Source of the DNA: Mesotaenium endlicherianum | Taxonomy: Eukaryota; Streptophyta; Zygnematophyceae; Zygnematales; Mesotaeniaceae | Length of the DNA: 64,000 bases | Reading direction: 5' to 3' | NCBI GenBank assembly: GCA_009602735.1 | Contig: WELA01001729.1 | Coordinates: 1-64,000, forward strand | In this document: piece after piece, positions 11,111-21,792 of the stretch | How the letters are laid out: every line of letters begins with the position of its first letter | Position numbering within the stretch: position 1 is the first letter of the stretch | Made by a program: the position numbers and the translations under genes | The notes under the pieces: generated by a model | Told to the model about the DNA's origin: nothing | The model's input: the letters and a program-made list of their open reading frames with translations, nothing else | Databases searched by the model: none

Positions 11111-11857
11111 CTATTGAACTCTATTAGCTATCATTCTTCACTTTACATTAGTTGGAAAAAGTAATCATGACAACGGTAGGATTTGCATGTCATTTGTATG
11201 ACCATTCCTTTGTAACCATCTAAGGTTGAACAAAAACAAAAAAAGTGCTAGGATATCTATATTTGCACACATGTGCCCAAAAAGCGGTCCATAATATATT
11301 GACCAAGTATAAGTTGCAACTTGTTTATTAATAATTACTGCGCATACGTATGTTCCGATAAGAAGTATGTACGTGTAGTTGGATATCATATCACTTACTA
11401 TAACAACATCCATGACATTCTCATGGACAAGAAGAGAACAATAATTGCATGTGAAGACCAGCGTAGACACAGCTAGCTGCAAAATGTCTAAAAAAAACAA
11501 TAAACCACAAATGAAGGATGAGATANCCACAAATGAAGAATGAGATAACTCAAAATGCCAAATACCACATGAAACCCAATGTAGACTTGTTTAAATGAAG
11601 GAGCACTACCTCTTATGGACGTAGTGGCTAGTTGCTCTCATATTAGTGTGCAATGTTCCAAGTTCACATCTCGTTAGTAGCAACCGCAAGATAAGTATGC
11701 CAAAAAAAAAAGTCTGTTTCAAAAGTTTTTCTGGAACACTTTTTTTTTTTTTTTTTTCTCCTGTTGAATAAAGTTTTGTTGCGTACAGTTGTACTTACAC
11801 GCGTGCGACGTTACCGTTGACGTTGTAACTAAACGTCGTGACGTCGACATTAGCACG
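11110..11857. other. AT-rich stretch inside the hAT-like element, no gene
   Basis: It contains an 18-base T run (11740-11757) and an N at 11526 flanked by a 21-bp duplication. No coding sequence or structured RNA is recognised. Confidence 0.5.
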
Positions 11858-11958
11858 TACTAAGCGTATTAAGCGTACTGAACCATTTTTGTACACATCG
11901 AACTTAGCGTACTAGCGTACGAAGCGTACTAAGCGTACAAGCGTACGGCGTAACCCTG
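11858..11958 (-). repeat. Right terminal inverted repeat and subterminal AGCGTAC array of the hAT-like element
   Basis: Between 11858 and 11958 the core AGCGTAC or AGCGTAT occurs about eight times, mostly in one orientation. It ends with the 18-bp inverted repeat at 11941-11958, followed directly by the target duplication CTTGCACC. Confidence 0.85.
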
Positions 11959-12477
11959 CTTGCACCTTCTTCTGCTCCACCTTGACTCCTTCATCTCCCA
12001 CTATATGTCCAAGAAACGCGACTTCCTTGAGACAGAAGTCGTACTTGCTCATCTTCCCATATAACTTCTGATCTTTCAAGACCTCCAACACCTTCCTCAG
12101 ATGCTCCACATGCTCTTCCAAGGTCTTCAAATGGATCAAAATGTCGTCCAAAAATACCACCACAAACTGGTCCAAATAGGGTCTAAAGATACTATTCATC
12201 AGTCCCATAAATGTAGCAGGTGCATGAGTCAACCCAAACGGCATGAGTGTGAACTCGAATAAACCATAGCAAGTCCTGAAAGCAGTCTTCTGAACATCTC
12301 CTTCCACAATTTGTACCTGGCGATAGCCACTCCTCAAGTCGATCTTCGAGAAATACTTCGCCCCGACAAGCCTGTTAATCAACTCGTCCACTCGTGGAAA
12401 TGGGTACCTGTTCTTGATGGTGACCTTGTTGAGAGCCCGGTAGTCGACACACATCCTCATAGTCCCATCCTTCTTCG
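11959..12477 (-). pseudogene. pol: Family C reverse transcriptase fragment
   Basis: The minus strand encodes RT from [20 protein letters not shown] through [29 protein letters not shown] and [13 protein letters not shown] (catalytic FLDD intact) to VEQKKVQ. The hAT-like transposon interrupts it there, and the frame continues at 7679. The upstream side ends at 12477 against an A-type gag in opposite orientation, with no LTR or target duplication at the join. Confidence 0.9.
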
Positions 12478-12681
12478 CTATGCAGTCTAGAGGGAGAGGT
12501 GGTTACTATCGAGGTGGCTATGGAAGAGGTGGTGGTAGGACTAAGCCAAGACCAGCCTCAGCAAAATCGATTTGCTGTCATTGCTAACAGCTGGGCCACT
12601 ACAGAGAGCAGTGTCTTAGCAAGCACCTTCCAAAGGTCAAGAGAAAGGACCAGCCTTTAGAAGACAGCAACAGTCAGTAAT
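12478..12681 (+). pseudogene. gag: A1 gag C-terminal fragment (zinc knuckle)
   Basis: The fragment begins in the Gly/Arg-rich linker ([21 protein letters not shown]) and continues through a damaged CCHC region to the Gag stop TAA after DSNSQ. The frameshift heptamer that is TTTAAAA in A3 is TTTAGAA here. Confidence 0.8.
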
Positions 12682-12682
12682 C

Positions 12683-13474
12683 CAGTCTACTGATTGTGAG
12701 GATGCTAGAGATAGTGAGTTGTCACTAGCTGTCCTTGTAGCAGGTATGATGGGTTATGTTGAACTGGATTCACTATGCATGCTTGACAAAAAGATAAAGG
12801 AGACCATCAGCAACATGGATTCTCAGAGAGTGCACACTCTGGATGATCTTGTTTCACCTGATGTCCAACATTTCTTTGCTAAGTCAGGAGAACAATGCGA
12901 AAGTCAGGAAAATTAAGTCCTCCCTACTCTACTGCATTGTATGATTGCAGGTAGGAAGGTGAGGGCATTTGTTGACGGAGGGGCGTCACATACTTTTATC
13001 CATAAGGACTTAGATAAGCAGCTGAGGCTGCCTACTGTCACCCAAGGGAATAGAAAAATATTCGTTGGAGATGCCTCAAGTATCCCGGGAGGGGTTATAA
13101 CCAAGCCTATTGAGGTCCAGTTAGATTCTAGCTTTGCAGTTCTAATTGAAACGCTTACATTTGAGGTACTCAACACAAGCTTCTATAATCTCGTGCTAGG
13201 CAGGTCCTGGCTTAATAGACATCAAGCTGAAGTGTGTTGGAGCAGAGGTATAGTTAAAGTGAGAGGAGCCAGTGATGGGCAGACTAACTTGGCACCCACC
13301 AGTGCTCTTCCTCTTGTCCTGTTTGGATGGCAGATGAAGGAAAAGAAGAGGTTTCCAGGAGGATGCAAATTGCTGAATGCAATGGAGTTCATTGAAAGCT
13401 GGAACCAGAAGGAAGATAGATTGTTATGTCTGAGATACCTCCTCAACGTAAATAAGTGGTTGAGAAAAAGATGA
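12683..13474 (+). pseudogene. pol: A1 aspartic protease region
   Basis: This reads in the -1 frame relative to gag. MIAGRKVRAFVDGGASHTFIH carries the catalytic Asp in a D-G-G-A setting instead of the usual D-S/T-G-A, shared by all A copies here. The fold continues as FEVLNTSFYNLVLGRSWLNRHQAEVCW, the second strand pair of a retropepsin. The frame ends near 13474 and an in-frame stop lies near 12914. Confidence 0.8.
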
Positions 13475-13532
13475 GACCTCCGAGCACCCTACTGCTGCAA
13501 AAATTGTTGCTCGATAAACTGATGTTTTTAAT

Positions 13533-13958
13533 ATGCCTTCAGGACTGCCGTCTAAGAGAGAAGTAGATCATAGGATTGATTTAGTACCTAAAAGTCAGCG
13601 ACCTTGGCAACGCACCTATGGCTGGTCTTATATGGAAAACGAAGAGTTGAAAACGCAGATTGCAGAGCCAGAGGAAAATGATTATATATCCCCCAGTGAA
13701 TCACCTTATGGTGCACCCATCCTGTTTGTTAAGAAAAAGGATGGTACTATGCGAATGTGCGTGGGTGTCAGAGCTCTTAACGGGATTACAGTAAAGAACA
13801 ACTATGCTTTACCCAGAATTGAGAACTTGCTTGATACCGTGTCTGGTGCTAAAGTGTTTAGTGAGATAGATCTCAAAAGTGGTTATCATTAAATCAGAAT
13901 TGCTGAGGGTGATGAACACAAGACTGCCTTCCGCACACGTTATGGACACTATGGTTTG
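13533..13958 (+). pseudogene. pol: A1 reverse transcriptase with its palm deleted
   Basis: It starts at [19 protein letters not shown] and passes through [19 protein letters not shown] and [13 protein letters not shown] (stop after H). After RTRYGHY it jumps straight to GLANYHRRFI, so the segment with the F-x-D-D motif is missing. The enzyme cannot be active. Confidence 0.85.
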
Positions 13959-14868
13959 GCTAACTATCATAGGAGATTCATTCATAATTACTCTACAAAG
14001 GCCAGTACACTGATTGATCTGACTAAGAAGGACATACGGTATGTGTGGGGGGAAGAGCAGCAAGATGCCTTCCAAACCCTTAAAGATGCTCGCTTTTCTG
14101 CCCCAGTGATGGCTGTGTGACTTCAGCAAACCTGTGCAGGTGGTTACTAATGCTTTGGACTTTGCCATGGGTGCTATTTTGTTGCAGCCTGCTGACAAAA
14201 CCACAAAGGATGGTAAGGTAAAGCAGGATTGGCACCCGGTGCTGTATGAGTCCATAAAATTTAACCCAGCTGAAATCAACTATTATGTGCATGATCGAGA
14301 GCTGCTTGCTATCATTCATGTGCTCAAACAGTGGAGAGCATACGTACTTGGTAAAGCTTTTAAGGTGATTACAGATCGTCTAGCTCTGACTCACTTTCAG
14401 AAGAAGTCCAAGCTGTTGAGGAGGGAGAACCGCTGGAGCCAAATGCAAGAGCAGTTCCAAGTCCAAATTGACTACAAACCAGGGAAGTTGAATCCTGCTG
14501 ATGCACTCTCCAGAAGACCTGACATGCAAGAAAAGAACTTCAGACAGCATGCTGTAGACAAAGTGCTTTGTGCACTCACTTCACTAAAGGTGAAAAAGTC
14601 CTTCCTGGAACAAGTTAGGAAAGCCTACCTTTCTGACCCAACATTTGAGCCCAGCCCCACTGATGGTGTGTGTCCTGCTACTGCACTCGGGTATAGACTA
14701 AAGCGAGGGGTCTCGGTGACTGAAACCACTTCAGGTAGACTAAAGCTAGTCATTCCGAATAACTTGGAAATAAGGTCACCCTTCCTGAGTCAAGCACATG
14801 ACAGTTTACTGGGTGGACATTTGGGGCAGGCCATAATTGTTGGTAAACTGGCAAAACATTATCATTAA
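13959..14868 (+). pseudogene. pol: A1 RNase H and start of integrase zinc region
   Basis: RNase H is recognised by [35 protein letters not shown] and [13 protein letters not shown]. It is followed by the tether (GKLNPADALSRRPD) and the integrase His pair ([13 protein letters not shown]). Stops occur near 14119 and 14868. The first RNase H aspartate region reads TNALDF where A3 has TDASDF, so that catalytic residue is lost. Confidence 0.85.
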
Positions 14869-14874
14869 TATGGG

Positions 14875-15387
14875 TTGCCTCCGGAGATCTTGAAATATGT
14901 AAAGTCCTGTGATCAGTGTCAGAAAAAGAAGTCTAGACACACACCACCCAGGGGGCTATTACAACCACTGCCCATCCCAGCTGGACGCGAAGAAACAATA
15001 TCCATGGACTGGGTGGTAACACTACCAAGGATTGCCAATGGGCATGATTCTATACTGGTAGTAGTGAATAAATTGATAAAAATGGTCATTTTCATCCCCA
15101 CCACTATCAAAGTAACTGCGCTCGAAATTGCGAGACAGTTCTACAACCATGTAGTATGCCCACATGGGCTACCCTCTAACATCATCTCAGACAGAGACTC
15201 AAAATTTACCTCCAAATTCTGGAGAGTTTTAATGGGGTTAATGGAAGTGAAACAGCTGCTCACCACAACAAACTACCCTCAGACTGATGGACAGACTGAA
15301 AGAACTAACCGAGTTTTGCAGGAGGTGCTCAAAGCATATATTAACCAAAAACAAGATAATTAGGATGACCTGTCGCCTCAAATTCAC
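14875..15387 (+). pseudogene. pol: A1 integrase core, first part
   Basis: The Cys pair of the zinc region (CDQCQKKK) leads into the core ([36 protein letters not shown]), giving the Asp, Asp, Glu catalytic triad. The frame stops at 15361 and is then broken by the solo LTR. It resumes at 16088. Confidence 0.85.
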
Positions 15388-16087
15388 TCAAATAGGCGAT
15401 TAACAATTAATGAAGATCTTTATATCAGCAAGTAATCTTTATGGTATTTTCTGTTAATTGATTAAACAGCAAAAGACAACTCTCTAGCAGTGGACAATAC
15501 TCGTAAGTCAAATGGAAGTAAATTAGCCTCAATAATGCAATCAGTAGACTCCCACATAAGCAAGGCTAGGAGACAGTGCATATCAATGGCTTCTCGCCTT
15601 GGATTCAGATCCCTCTCAGTAAGCTGTACAAGAGAGTTGGCCTCGTTTTCGAATGCCGAACTCGAGGGCAATACCTGGCATATGTACATGGAATGAGTTT
15701 GCTGTTCAACAGCCAGTGCGATGGCACCGCCAACCCGGAAGTTAACCACGATGGTAGGACCTCGGTTAACCAAATCCACCGCCATCTCCTATTATCCCGA
15801 ATCGCCATCCATCCTAAGGATGTCATCTGGCCATTCATCTAGCACACCACACTTAAATGCATATCTAGGCAGTTCACTGCTACCGAGTACGGAAGGCAGC
15901 TGGCTGACAAAGAATGTGTCAGCAAGCTGACCTAGTAGACTTCAGCCTGCTGCTCCCGGCTGAGTCATTAAACTGGTAATTATATAAAGTCCAACAAGCT
16001 CAATACGAACTAAGTCGAGGAGGCTGAACTTATTTAACTATTATATATAAATGAATATTATTTTTACCAATATACTGATTCATTACA
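15388..16087 (-). repeat. Solo A-type LTR inserted in the A1 integrase
   Basis: About 700 bp match the A LTR in antisense orientation and end in CTGATTCATTACA at 16087. The first 18 or so bases of the consensus are missing at the left. Integrase sequence lies on both sides. No clean target duplication is visible, probably because of loss at the left edge. Confidence 0.85.
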
Positions 16088-16385
16088 CCGGTCAACTGTG
16101 AGGTGCACGCGTCAACAGAATAGATTCCCTTTGAACTTAGTCTGGGTAGAGTCCCTAAGTTTCCTTTAGATGTGCTAGGGGAGTCCTTAACTCACTCTGA
16201 GGGCATTGACAATCCGGTGTCTCTCCAATTAACTCAGGAGTTTGCAAACACCCTGTCAGAAGTCCAACACAATCTGCACAAAGCCCAGGAAAAGCAACAA
16301 AATACGCTAATCAACACCGTCGAGAGCTGACATTTTCAGAGGAAGATTTGGTCAAACTGCATTCTCAACACCTTTACCTGCCTGG
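16088..16385 (+). pseudogene. pol: A1 integrase, middle part
   Basis: The segment encodes the post-core integrase region (LSLGRVPKFPLDVLGESLT, EGIDNPVSLQLTQEF, HSQHLYLPG). It stops where the B element inserts and continues at 23065 with VVKKKLGP. Confidence 0.85.
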
Positions 16386-16885
16386 TGTAGTGATTTGAGT
16401 TATTATATATTGGTTTGCACATATTTTAATGTTTTCAAATATATTTGGAGTATTGTGTGGAGTCAAGTGTGAATAGGTACTCTAGTAACTTGGTTCATGT
16501 CCTTTGAACCTTCCAAGGCATTTTCGAAGTTAGAGGAAAGACCTAGAAGAACTCCATGTGGCAAAAGTCAAATGTGCCATTTTTAGGTCAAAAGGACATG
16601 TGTACATTATTCTAGAAAGAGGTGGCAAGTTTTGGGATGTGTTGGGTGCCAACACATCAACATACACCTTCCTAGAAATTACTTATGTAGCAAGTATATA
16701 AACAAGAGCTAGAACATAGAAAGACATTCCAGAATCACTCTTGTACTTGCCAAAATCCAGAAATATATTAACTTTCAAGAAGCCATCTCTCTTTCAAGAA
16801 GCTACCACTTGTGTTCAAAGATCCTTGTCTTGAATAGATAAAGTATTCTGTTTTACTAAGTACTTTATCTATCTGTTTCACTACA
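16386..16885 (+). repeat. 5' LTR of plus-strand B element
   Basis: It begins TGTAGTGATTTGAG and ends GTTTCACTACA. Near the inner end, TAGATAAAGTA (16835-16845) pairs with TACTTTATCTA (16861-16871) around a 15-base loop. Confidence 0.93.
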
Positions 16886-16898
16886 GTGGTATCGGAGC
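16886..16898 (+). other. Primer-binding site of plus-strand B element
   Basis: GTGGTATCGGAGC directly follows the LTR and is of initiator-tRNA type. Confidence 0.87.
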
Positions 16899-16922
16899 TA
16901 GGCACTTTGGTAGCACAAGAAG

Positions 16923-18203
16923 ATGGCCGATCCTCAAGACCAACAGCAAGCTTTCGAAGGAAGCCCTTCCTCTCCAAGACACCCTCCTCCAGCGCCGATG
17001 GGAGAGCCCACTCAAGAAAATCTGCAACAACAAGAAGCACCACAAGGAGGAGCACACCCTCCTCCAGCGTCGATGGGAGAGCCTACTCAAGGAAATCTGC
17101 AACAACAAGAAGCACCACAAGGAGGAGCACCGTCAAATCCCGTGGCAGCCGCTATAGCAAAGTTGACCCCACCACAAGGAGTTCCCGCAAATGAGTGGGC
17201 AGCCTTCCTAATGACCGTCCACAACCAAGTGGGCTTGGCCACCTATGAAGCAACCGTGCAAGCGTCAAGAGAAGCTATGGCTGCCATGGTTGCCCCTATT
17301 GCGAGCAATGCTCAAAATCCAGCCCCGGCTCAAGCGCCTCCACAAGAGCCAACGAGAGCAAGGAAACTCATCAAGCCCGGCAAACCCGACACTTTCAACC
17401 CCGGGAAAGGTGCCAACCTGAATTTATGGCTCTACCAAGTGGAGACGTACCTCGCGTTCCTTGAAGTACCCGAGGAGGACTACGTTCCCTTTGCCGTTAC
17501 CTTACTTAGAGGAGCAGCAACATCATGGTGGCGTAACTATCAAGCGGCTATATATCAAGCTATGGCGCACCCCATGCTCGGCCAAGAGCCCCCACCATCA
17601 TATGCAAGATGGGCAGATTTTCGTGAGGCCCTCAAGAAGCAATTCATGCCCATCAATGCGGAGAAGATTGCCCGAGGAAAGCTCCACCATCTCAAGCAAA
17701 CGACGTCCGTTCAAGAGTATACATCCAGATTTCACGCCCTCACTCTTGAGATCCCCAACATGTCTCTCGAGGAGAAGATTGACCGTTACATCTTTGGCCT
17801 CAAACCCAAGGTGGCAAAGGAAGTGGAGTTACGCGACTTGACGGACTTCTCAAAGATCATTGAAGTGGCCCAAAAGGTGGATACCTTGGATTTCAAGCAC
17901 TCCGTGCCTTCATCTTCACGGGTACCGACGACGCGGGTGTACGCAGCCCCTTCCACATCCGAATCTGGACCCACACCCATGGAAATCGGAGTTATTAAAA
18001 GGGACCCCGCGGCTGCCCGGAAGAGTGGAAGACCCTCCAATGACACTTATGATGCAAGAAACCAGCAAGGAGTGAAAGCAAGACTCTCCCCGGCTGAAAA
18101 AGAAGCTCTCATGACGGCTGGACTATGCTTCTATTGCAAGGAAAAGGGCCATCGTGCACTTTCATGCCCCAAAAAGTTGTCAAAAAACGGACAGCGCCGG
18201 TAG
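16923..18203 (+). CDS. gag: Gag polyprotein, family B (plus copy)
   Basis: The 426-residue Gag is the same as in the minus-strand copy: duplicated Pro/Gln unit at the N-terminus, capsid region, and CCHC knuckle [14 protein letters not shown] near residue 402. It would form the virus-like particle and bind element RNA. It starts at the first ATG after the primer-binding site. The reading frame is fully open, and the stop lies in the hairpin of the frameshift signal. Confidence 0.93.
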   Translation: MADPQDQQQAFEGSPSSPRHPPPAPMGEPTQENLQQQEAPQGGAHPPPASMGEPTQGNLQQQEAPQGGAPSNPVAAAIAKLTPPQGVPANEWAAFLMTVHNQVGLATYEATVQASREAMAAMVAPIASNAQNPAPAQAPPQEPTRARKLIKPGKPDTFNPGKGANLNLWLYQVETYLAFLEVPEEDYVPFAVTLLRGAATSWWRNYQAAIYQAMAHPMLGQEPPPSYARWADFREALKKQFMPINAEKIARGKLHHLKQTTSVQEYTSRFHALTLEIPNMSLEEKIDRYIFGLKPKVAKEVELRDLTDFSKIIEVAQKVDTLDFKHSVPSSSRVPTTRVYAAPSTSESGPTPMEIGVIKRDPAAARKSGRPSNDTYDARNQQGVKARLSPAEKEALMTAGLCFYCKEKGHRALSCPKKLSKNGQRR

Positions 18204-20248
18204 GCCAGGAGCCTACCACCCCAAGACCCACTTCACGAGAAGGCAACACGCCAAGTGAGGTGGAGACCCCCGTTGAAGACGACGTTCCAGCCCCAATGAG
18301 TTTGAGAGGTTACCTTGGAGGAGAGAAGGTCCACATCTTGGTGGATAGCGGAGCTCAAGGCAACTTCATTGCTGCAGATTTCGCCACCAAGCACGGAATT
18401 ACTATGCTAACTCTTGACCACGATGAGGAGATTATGATGCCTGATGGATTCTCCTATACTACCCCTTCCAAGAAGACGTACCCCTTGGCACTCTCTATCA
18501 AGTCCTTCAAGGATAGAGTAGTGTTCTCCCCCATGCAATTGGGCAAGTACGACGTCATCCTAGGGACGCCTTGGTTGACCAAGCACAACCCCCAAGTTGA
18601 TTGGAGGACCGGTACTATCAAGATCAAGAATGACATCACTTCAAGAATCTGTATTTTGCGCGCAATCCAGAATATCCAGACCAAAGACATCGAGAAGTCG
18701 ACACACGAGATACTATTGTCCGCCCTCCAACTCAAGAGACTTGTGAGGAAGGGACACGAGCTTCTTTTGGCCTTGATCACGCCAAAAGACATCAAGAAAG
18801 ACATCGAGAGTCAAGAAGGCAGCCCCGTTCCCAAGGAGATACAAGAAGTCTTGGAGGACTACAAAAAAGTATTCTCTCCGGAATTGCCCAAGAGCTTACC
18901 CCCCAAGAGATTTGTAGACCACAAGATAGAGTTGGAGCCCGGAAGTAAGCCCATCTCTCGGCCTACGTTCAAAATGTCATACACGGAGCTAGACGAAGTC
19001 AAGAAGCAAATCAAGGAGCTACTGGAGCATGGCTTCATTCGACCTAGCAAGTCGCCATTTGGAGCCCCGGTGCTATTTGTCAAGAAGAAAGATGGTACCT
19101 TGAGGATGTGTGTGGACTATCGCGCCCTCAACAAGATCACCATCAAGAATCGATACCCGCTGCCGCGCATGGATGAGCTCATGGACCGGCTGGTTGGAGC
19201 CAAGTACTTCACGAAGATTGACTTACGGAGCGGCTACCACCAGATTCGCATCGCAGAACCGGACATAGAGAAGACGGCATTCAGGACAAGATATGGACAT
19301 TTTGAGTTCACGGTCTTGCCATTTGGACTCACCAACACGCCAGCAACTTTCATGACTATGATGAACACCATATTTCAGCCGATGTTGGACAGATTTGTGG
19401 TGGTATTCATCGATGACATCCTTATCTACAGCAAGACCCTTGAAGAGCATGCGAGACACTTGAAAGAAGTCCTTGAAGTATTGAAGCAAAACAAGCTATT
19501 TGCGAAGGAGTCAAAATGCGAGTTTGCCAAACAAGAAGTGGAGTTCCTAGGTCTCCACGTGACTGCTGATGGCATCAAGATAGACCCCAAGAAGACCACG
19601 GTGGTGGAGGAATGGCCAACCCCCACGACCAAGAAAGAACTCCAGTCATTCTTGGGATTTGCCAATTGGTACAGAAAATTCATCCAAGGCTTCTCGCACA
19701 TAGCAGCCCCCCTGACAGATCTACTCAAGAAGGACAGGCTATATACATGGACCGAGAAAGAGGAAGAGGCATTTCAAGAGTTAAAGCGAAGATTGACCAC
19801 ATCCCCGGTGCTCACACTCCCAAGTCCAAACCCAGATTGGCCCTTCCACGTCATCACCGATGCATCTTCCTATGCAATAGGAGCAATCCTGCTTCAAGAC
19901 CAAGGCAAGGGACTGCAGCCCATCGCCTACGAGTCAAGGAAGCTAAATCCAGCCGAGCAAAATTATACAACCACGGAGCGAGAGGCATTGGCGATTGTAC
20001 ATGCCTTGAAGGTTTGGCGCTGCTACGTTGAAGGACGCAAAGTACTGGTCACCACGGACCACGAGGCGTTAAAGCACCTCCAAACGCAGCCGTATCTCTC
20101 AAGGAGACAAGCAAGATGGAGCGGATACTTGCAACAATACAACATCACGATTCAGTACCAGCCCGGCAAGACAAACCCGGCTGACCCCCTCTCAAGACTG
20201 CAATTAAATGCAGTGATGGTATCCCTGAAGACAGAGCTGGAAGCTTGA
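18125..20248 (+). CDS. pol: Family B pol, first part: protease, reverse transcriptase, RNase H
   Basis: The frame is -1 relative to gag and overlaps it by 79 bases, so translation probably enters by frameshifting at 18182-18188 rather than at the first ATG. Visible parts are protease [13 protein letters not shown] (Asp near residue 74), RT with [19 protein letters not shown] and [12 protein letters not shown] (near residue 428), and RNase H with [18 protein letters not shown] (near 577), [12 protein letters not shown] and [10 protein letters not shown]. These motifs are all intact. The frame ends at a TGA after TELEA. The minus-strand copy has CAA there and reads on, so the stop is a mutation that separates integrase from the rest. 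Confidence 0.9.
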   Translation: MLLLQGKGPSCTFMPQKVVKKRTAPVGQEPTTPRPTSREGNTPSEVETPVEDDVPAPMSLRGYLGGEKVHILVDSGAQGNFIAADFATKHGITMLTLDHDEEIMMPDGFSYTTPSKKTYPLALSIKSFKDRVVFSPMQLGKYDVILGTPWLTKHNPQVDWRTGTIKIKNDITSRICILRAIQNIQTKDIEKSTHEILLSALQLKRLVRKGHELLLALITPKDIKKDIESQEGSPVPKEIQEVLEDYKKVFSPELPKSLPPKRFVDHKIELEPGSKPISRPTFKMSYTELDEVKKQIKELLEHGFIRPSKSPFGAPVLFVKKKDGTLRMCVDYRALNKITIKNRYPLPRMDELMDRLVGAKYFTKIDLRSGYHQIRIAEPDIEKTAFRTRYGHFEFTVLPFGLTNTPATFMTMMNTIFQPMLDRFVVVFIDDILIYSKTLEEHARHLKEVLEVLKQNKLFAKESKCEFAKQEVEFLGLHVTADGIKIDPKKTTVVEEWPTPTTKKELQSFLGFANWYRKFIQGFSHIAAPLTDLLKKDRLYTWTEKEEEAFQELKRRLTTSPVLTLPSPNPDWPFHVITDASSYAIGAILLQDQGKGLQPIAYESRKLNPAEQNYTTTEREALAIVHALKVWRCYVEGRKVLVTTDHEALKHLQTQPYLSRRQARWSGYLQQYNITIQYQPGKTNPADPLSRLQLNAVMVSLKTELEA
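18182..18217 (+). promoter_or_regulatory. Putative -1 ribosomal frameshift signal (family B, plus copy)
   Basis: AAAAAAC at 18182-18188 is in the Gag frame as A AAA AAC. A 10-base spacer leads to the hairpin GGTAGGC (18199-18205), loop CAGGA, GCCTACC (18211-18217). The Gag stop TAG at 18201-18203 lies in the stem. Slipping back one base joins Gag to the pol frame ([10 protein letters not shown]). Confidence 0.62.
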
Positions 20249-21792
20249 TTTTCAGCCGCCTATGAAAGAGACCCTTACTACAAGAACGGAGAAGCAGCCT
20301 TTAGACCCCATACAAGAAGCAAGAAGGCAATTATTGGGTGAGGCAAGATACGAGCCAGAGATGTGTTCCTAATGACATAGACCTCCGGCTCTTGCTTCTA
20401 CGAGAAGCACACGACAACCCTCTTGGAGGACACTTTGGAATCCTAAGGACCACGGGCGTTCTAGCTAGGACTTATTGTTGGCCAGGCATGTCTAAGCAAG
20501 TCAAGGAGTACTGCAGGAGCTGTGACACATGCCAAAGAATCAAGCCATCATCGCAAAAGGCGGGAGGACTCCTCCAACCACTACCAATCCCCGAAAGACA
20601 ATGGACGGACATCTCAATGGACCTTATCGTGGACTTGCCCGTGACACCTCGAGGCCATAATGCAATAGTCACGGTGGTGGACAGACTTACTAAGATGGCT
20701 CATTTTATTCCCACGACGACTAAGGCTACAGCACCATAACTTGCAAGGCTCATCGTTGACAACATCTTCCGACTCCATGGACTACCATCAAGAATTGTGT
20801 CGGATAAAGATCCAAGATTCACAAGCCATTTCTGGAAAAATCTCTTCAAGAACTTGGGTACATTGCTGAATATGTCCACTGCCTACCACCCGCAATCAGA
20901 TGGGCAAACCGAGCGTATGAATCGTACTCTAAAGACCTCTCTAAAGGCCTACGTGTCTACCCTCGAGCAAGACTGGGACATGTACTTGACCCCCCTCGAG
21001 TTTGCCTACAACAACACTACGCAGGCCTCTACCCAAGAGTCCCCATTCTTCCTCAACTATGGCTTCCATCCGACCACGCCACTGAGCTTCACGGCTGGCC
21101 TTGATGAAGTACCTGCAGCCACAGATTTTATGGAGACATTAGAAGCAGCCCTTACAGCAGCAAAGAAAGCTCTACAACAGGCACAAGATGCTCAAGCAAG
21201 AGTAGCAAACAGGTCAAGAAGAGAAATTACGTACAGAGCGGGTGACAACGTGTTACTATCATCCAAGAATATTTCCCTGAACAACAGGCCTGCCGGCAGC
21301 AAGTTCTCTCCCAAGTATTTGGGACCCTTCAAGATTATCCAGCAAGTCAACCCCGTTGCTTTCAAGCTAGAACTTCCCCAGACTATGCACATCGACCCCG
21401 TATTCCACGCTTCCCTCTTCAAGCCATATGTACAACCCGACAACAAGTTCCCAGGACGTGTGACAACCCCACCAGCCCCAACAATAGTGGATGATCTGTT
21501 GCAGTACGAAGTGCAAGACATAGTGGCTATGAGAAATTTCAGGAGACAGCAGCAATACTTGATCAAGTGGAAAGGATATCCAGATTCGGAGAATAGTTGG
21601 GTGGCGGCGCACTACCTTGACAAAGTTCAGAGAAAGTTGAAGCGCTTCCATGCCGCCAACCCCCATCTTGGACCAGCCCCAAGTCTCTCTGCTAGAAGCT
21701 TAAATACTTCAGGGAGGCAGCCTGCCACCATCAAGAAGCAGCAGAAGACCCTTTGGAGGCAGCCTGCAAGAACAAGAAAGAGGAAAAATTGA
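20249..21792 (+). pseudogene. pol: Family B integrase with C-terminal chromodomain
   Basis: After the stop and a frameshift near 20300, the integrase zinc region appears ([21 protein letters not shown]). Next come the core ([37 protein letters not shown]) and the DNA-binding C-terminal part. The end is a chromodomain (QYEVQDIVAMRNF, QQYLIKWKGYPDSENSW near 21505-21620), followed by a basic, Gln-rich tail to 21792. A TAA at 20737-20739 interrupts the core. The chromodomain places the element among the chromoviruses. Confidence 0.9.

Larger units (their letters stand above)
7680..11958. mobile_element. hAT-like DNA transposon, non-autonomous, 4.28 kb
   Basis: Ends are 18-bp terminal inverted repeats with two mismatches: CAAGGTTGCGCCGTACGC (7680-7697) and, on the other strand, CAGGGTTACGCCGTACGC (11941-11958). 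It is bordered by a perfect 8-bp target duplication CTTGCACC (7672-7679 and 11959-11966), and removing it rejoins the RT frame of element C. Eight-base duplications and CAGGG-type ends are hAT hallmarks. Both subterminal regions are packed with GTACGCTT/AAGCGTAC motifs, as expected for transposase binding. I found no transposase reading frame (no hAT dimerisation or zinc-finger region), so mobilisation in trans is inferred. Confidence 0.85.
4821..12477 (-). mobile_element. Ty3/Gypsy chromovirus, family C, 5' truncated and split by a hAT transposon
   Basis: Minus-strand order is reverse transcriptase (12477-11959), a 4.28-kb insertion, then RNase H, integrase and chromodomain (7679-5565) and a 3' LTR. 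Gag, protease and the 5' LTR are missing because the element stops abruptly at 12477 against an A element in the opposite orientation. C is a third chromovirus lineage, distinct in sequence from A and B. The left boundary is approximate. Confidence 0.85.

Noticed and set aside
7680-11958. A transposase gene in the hAT-like element
   Set aside because: No zinc finger, dimerisation region or long conserved frame was seen on either strand.
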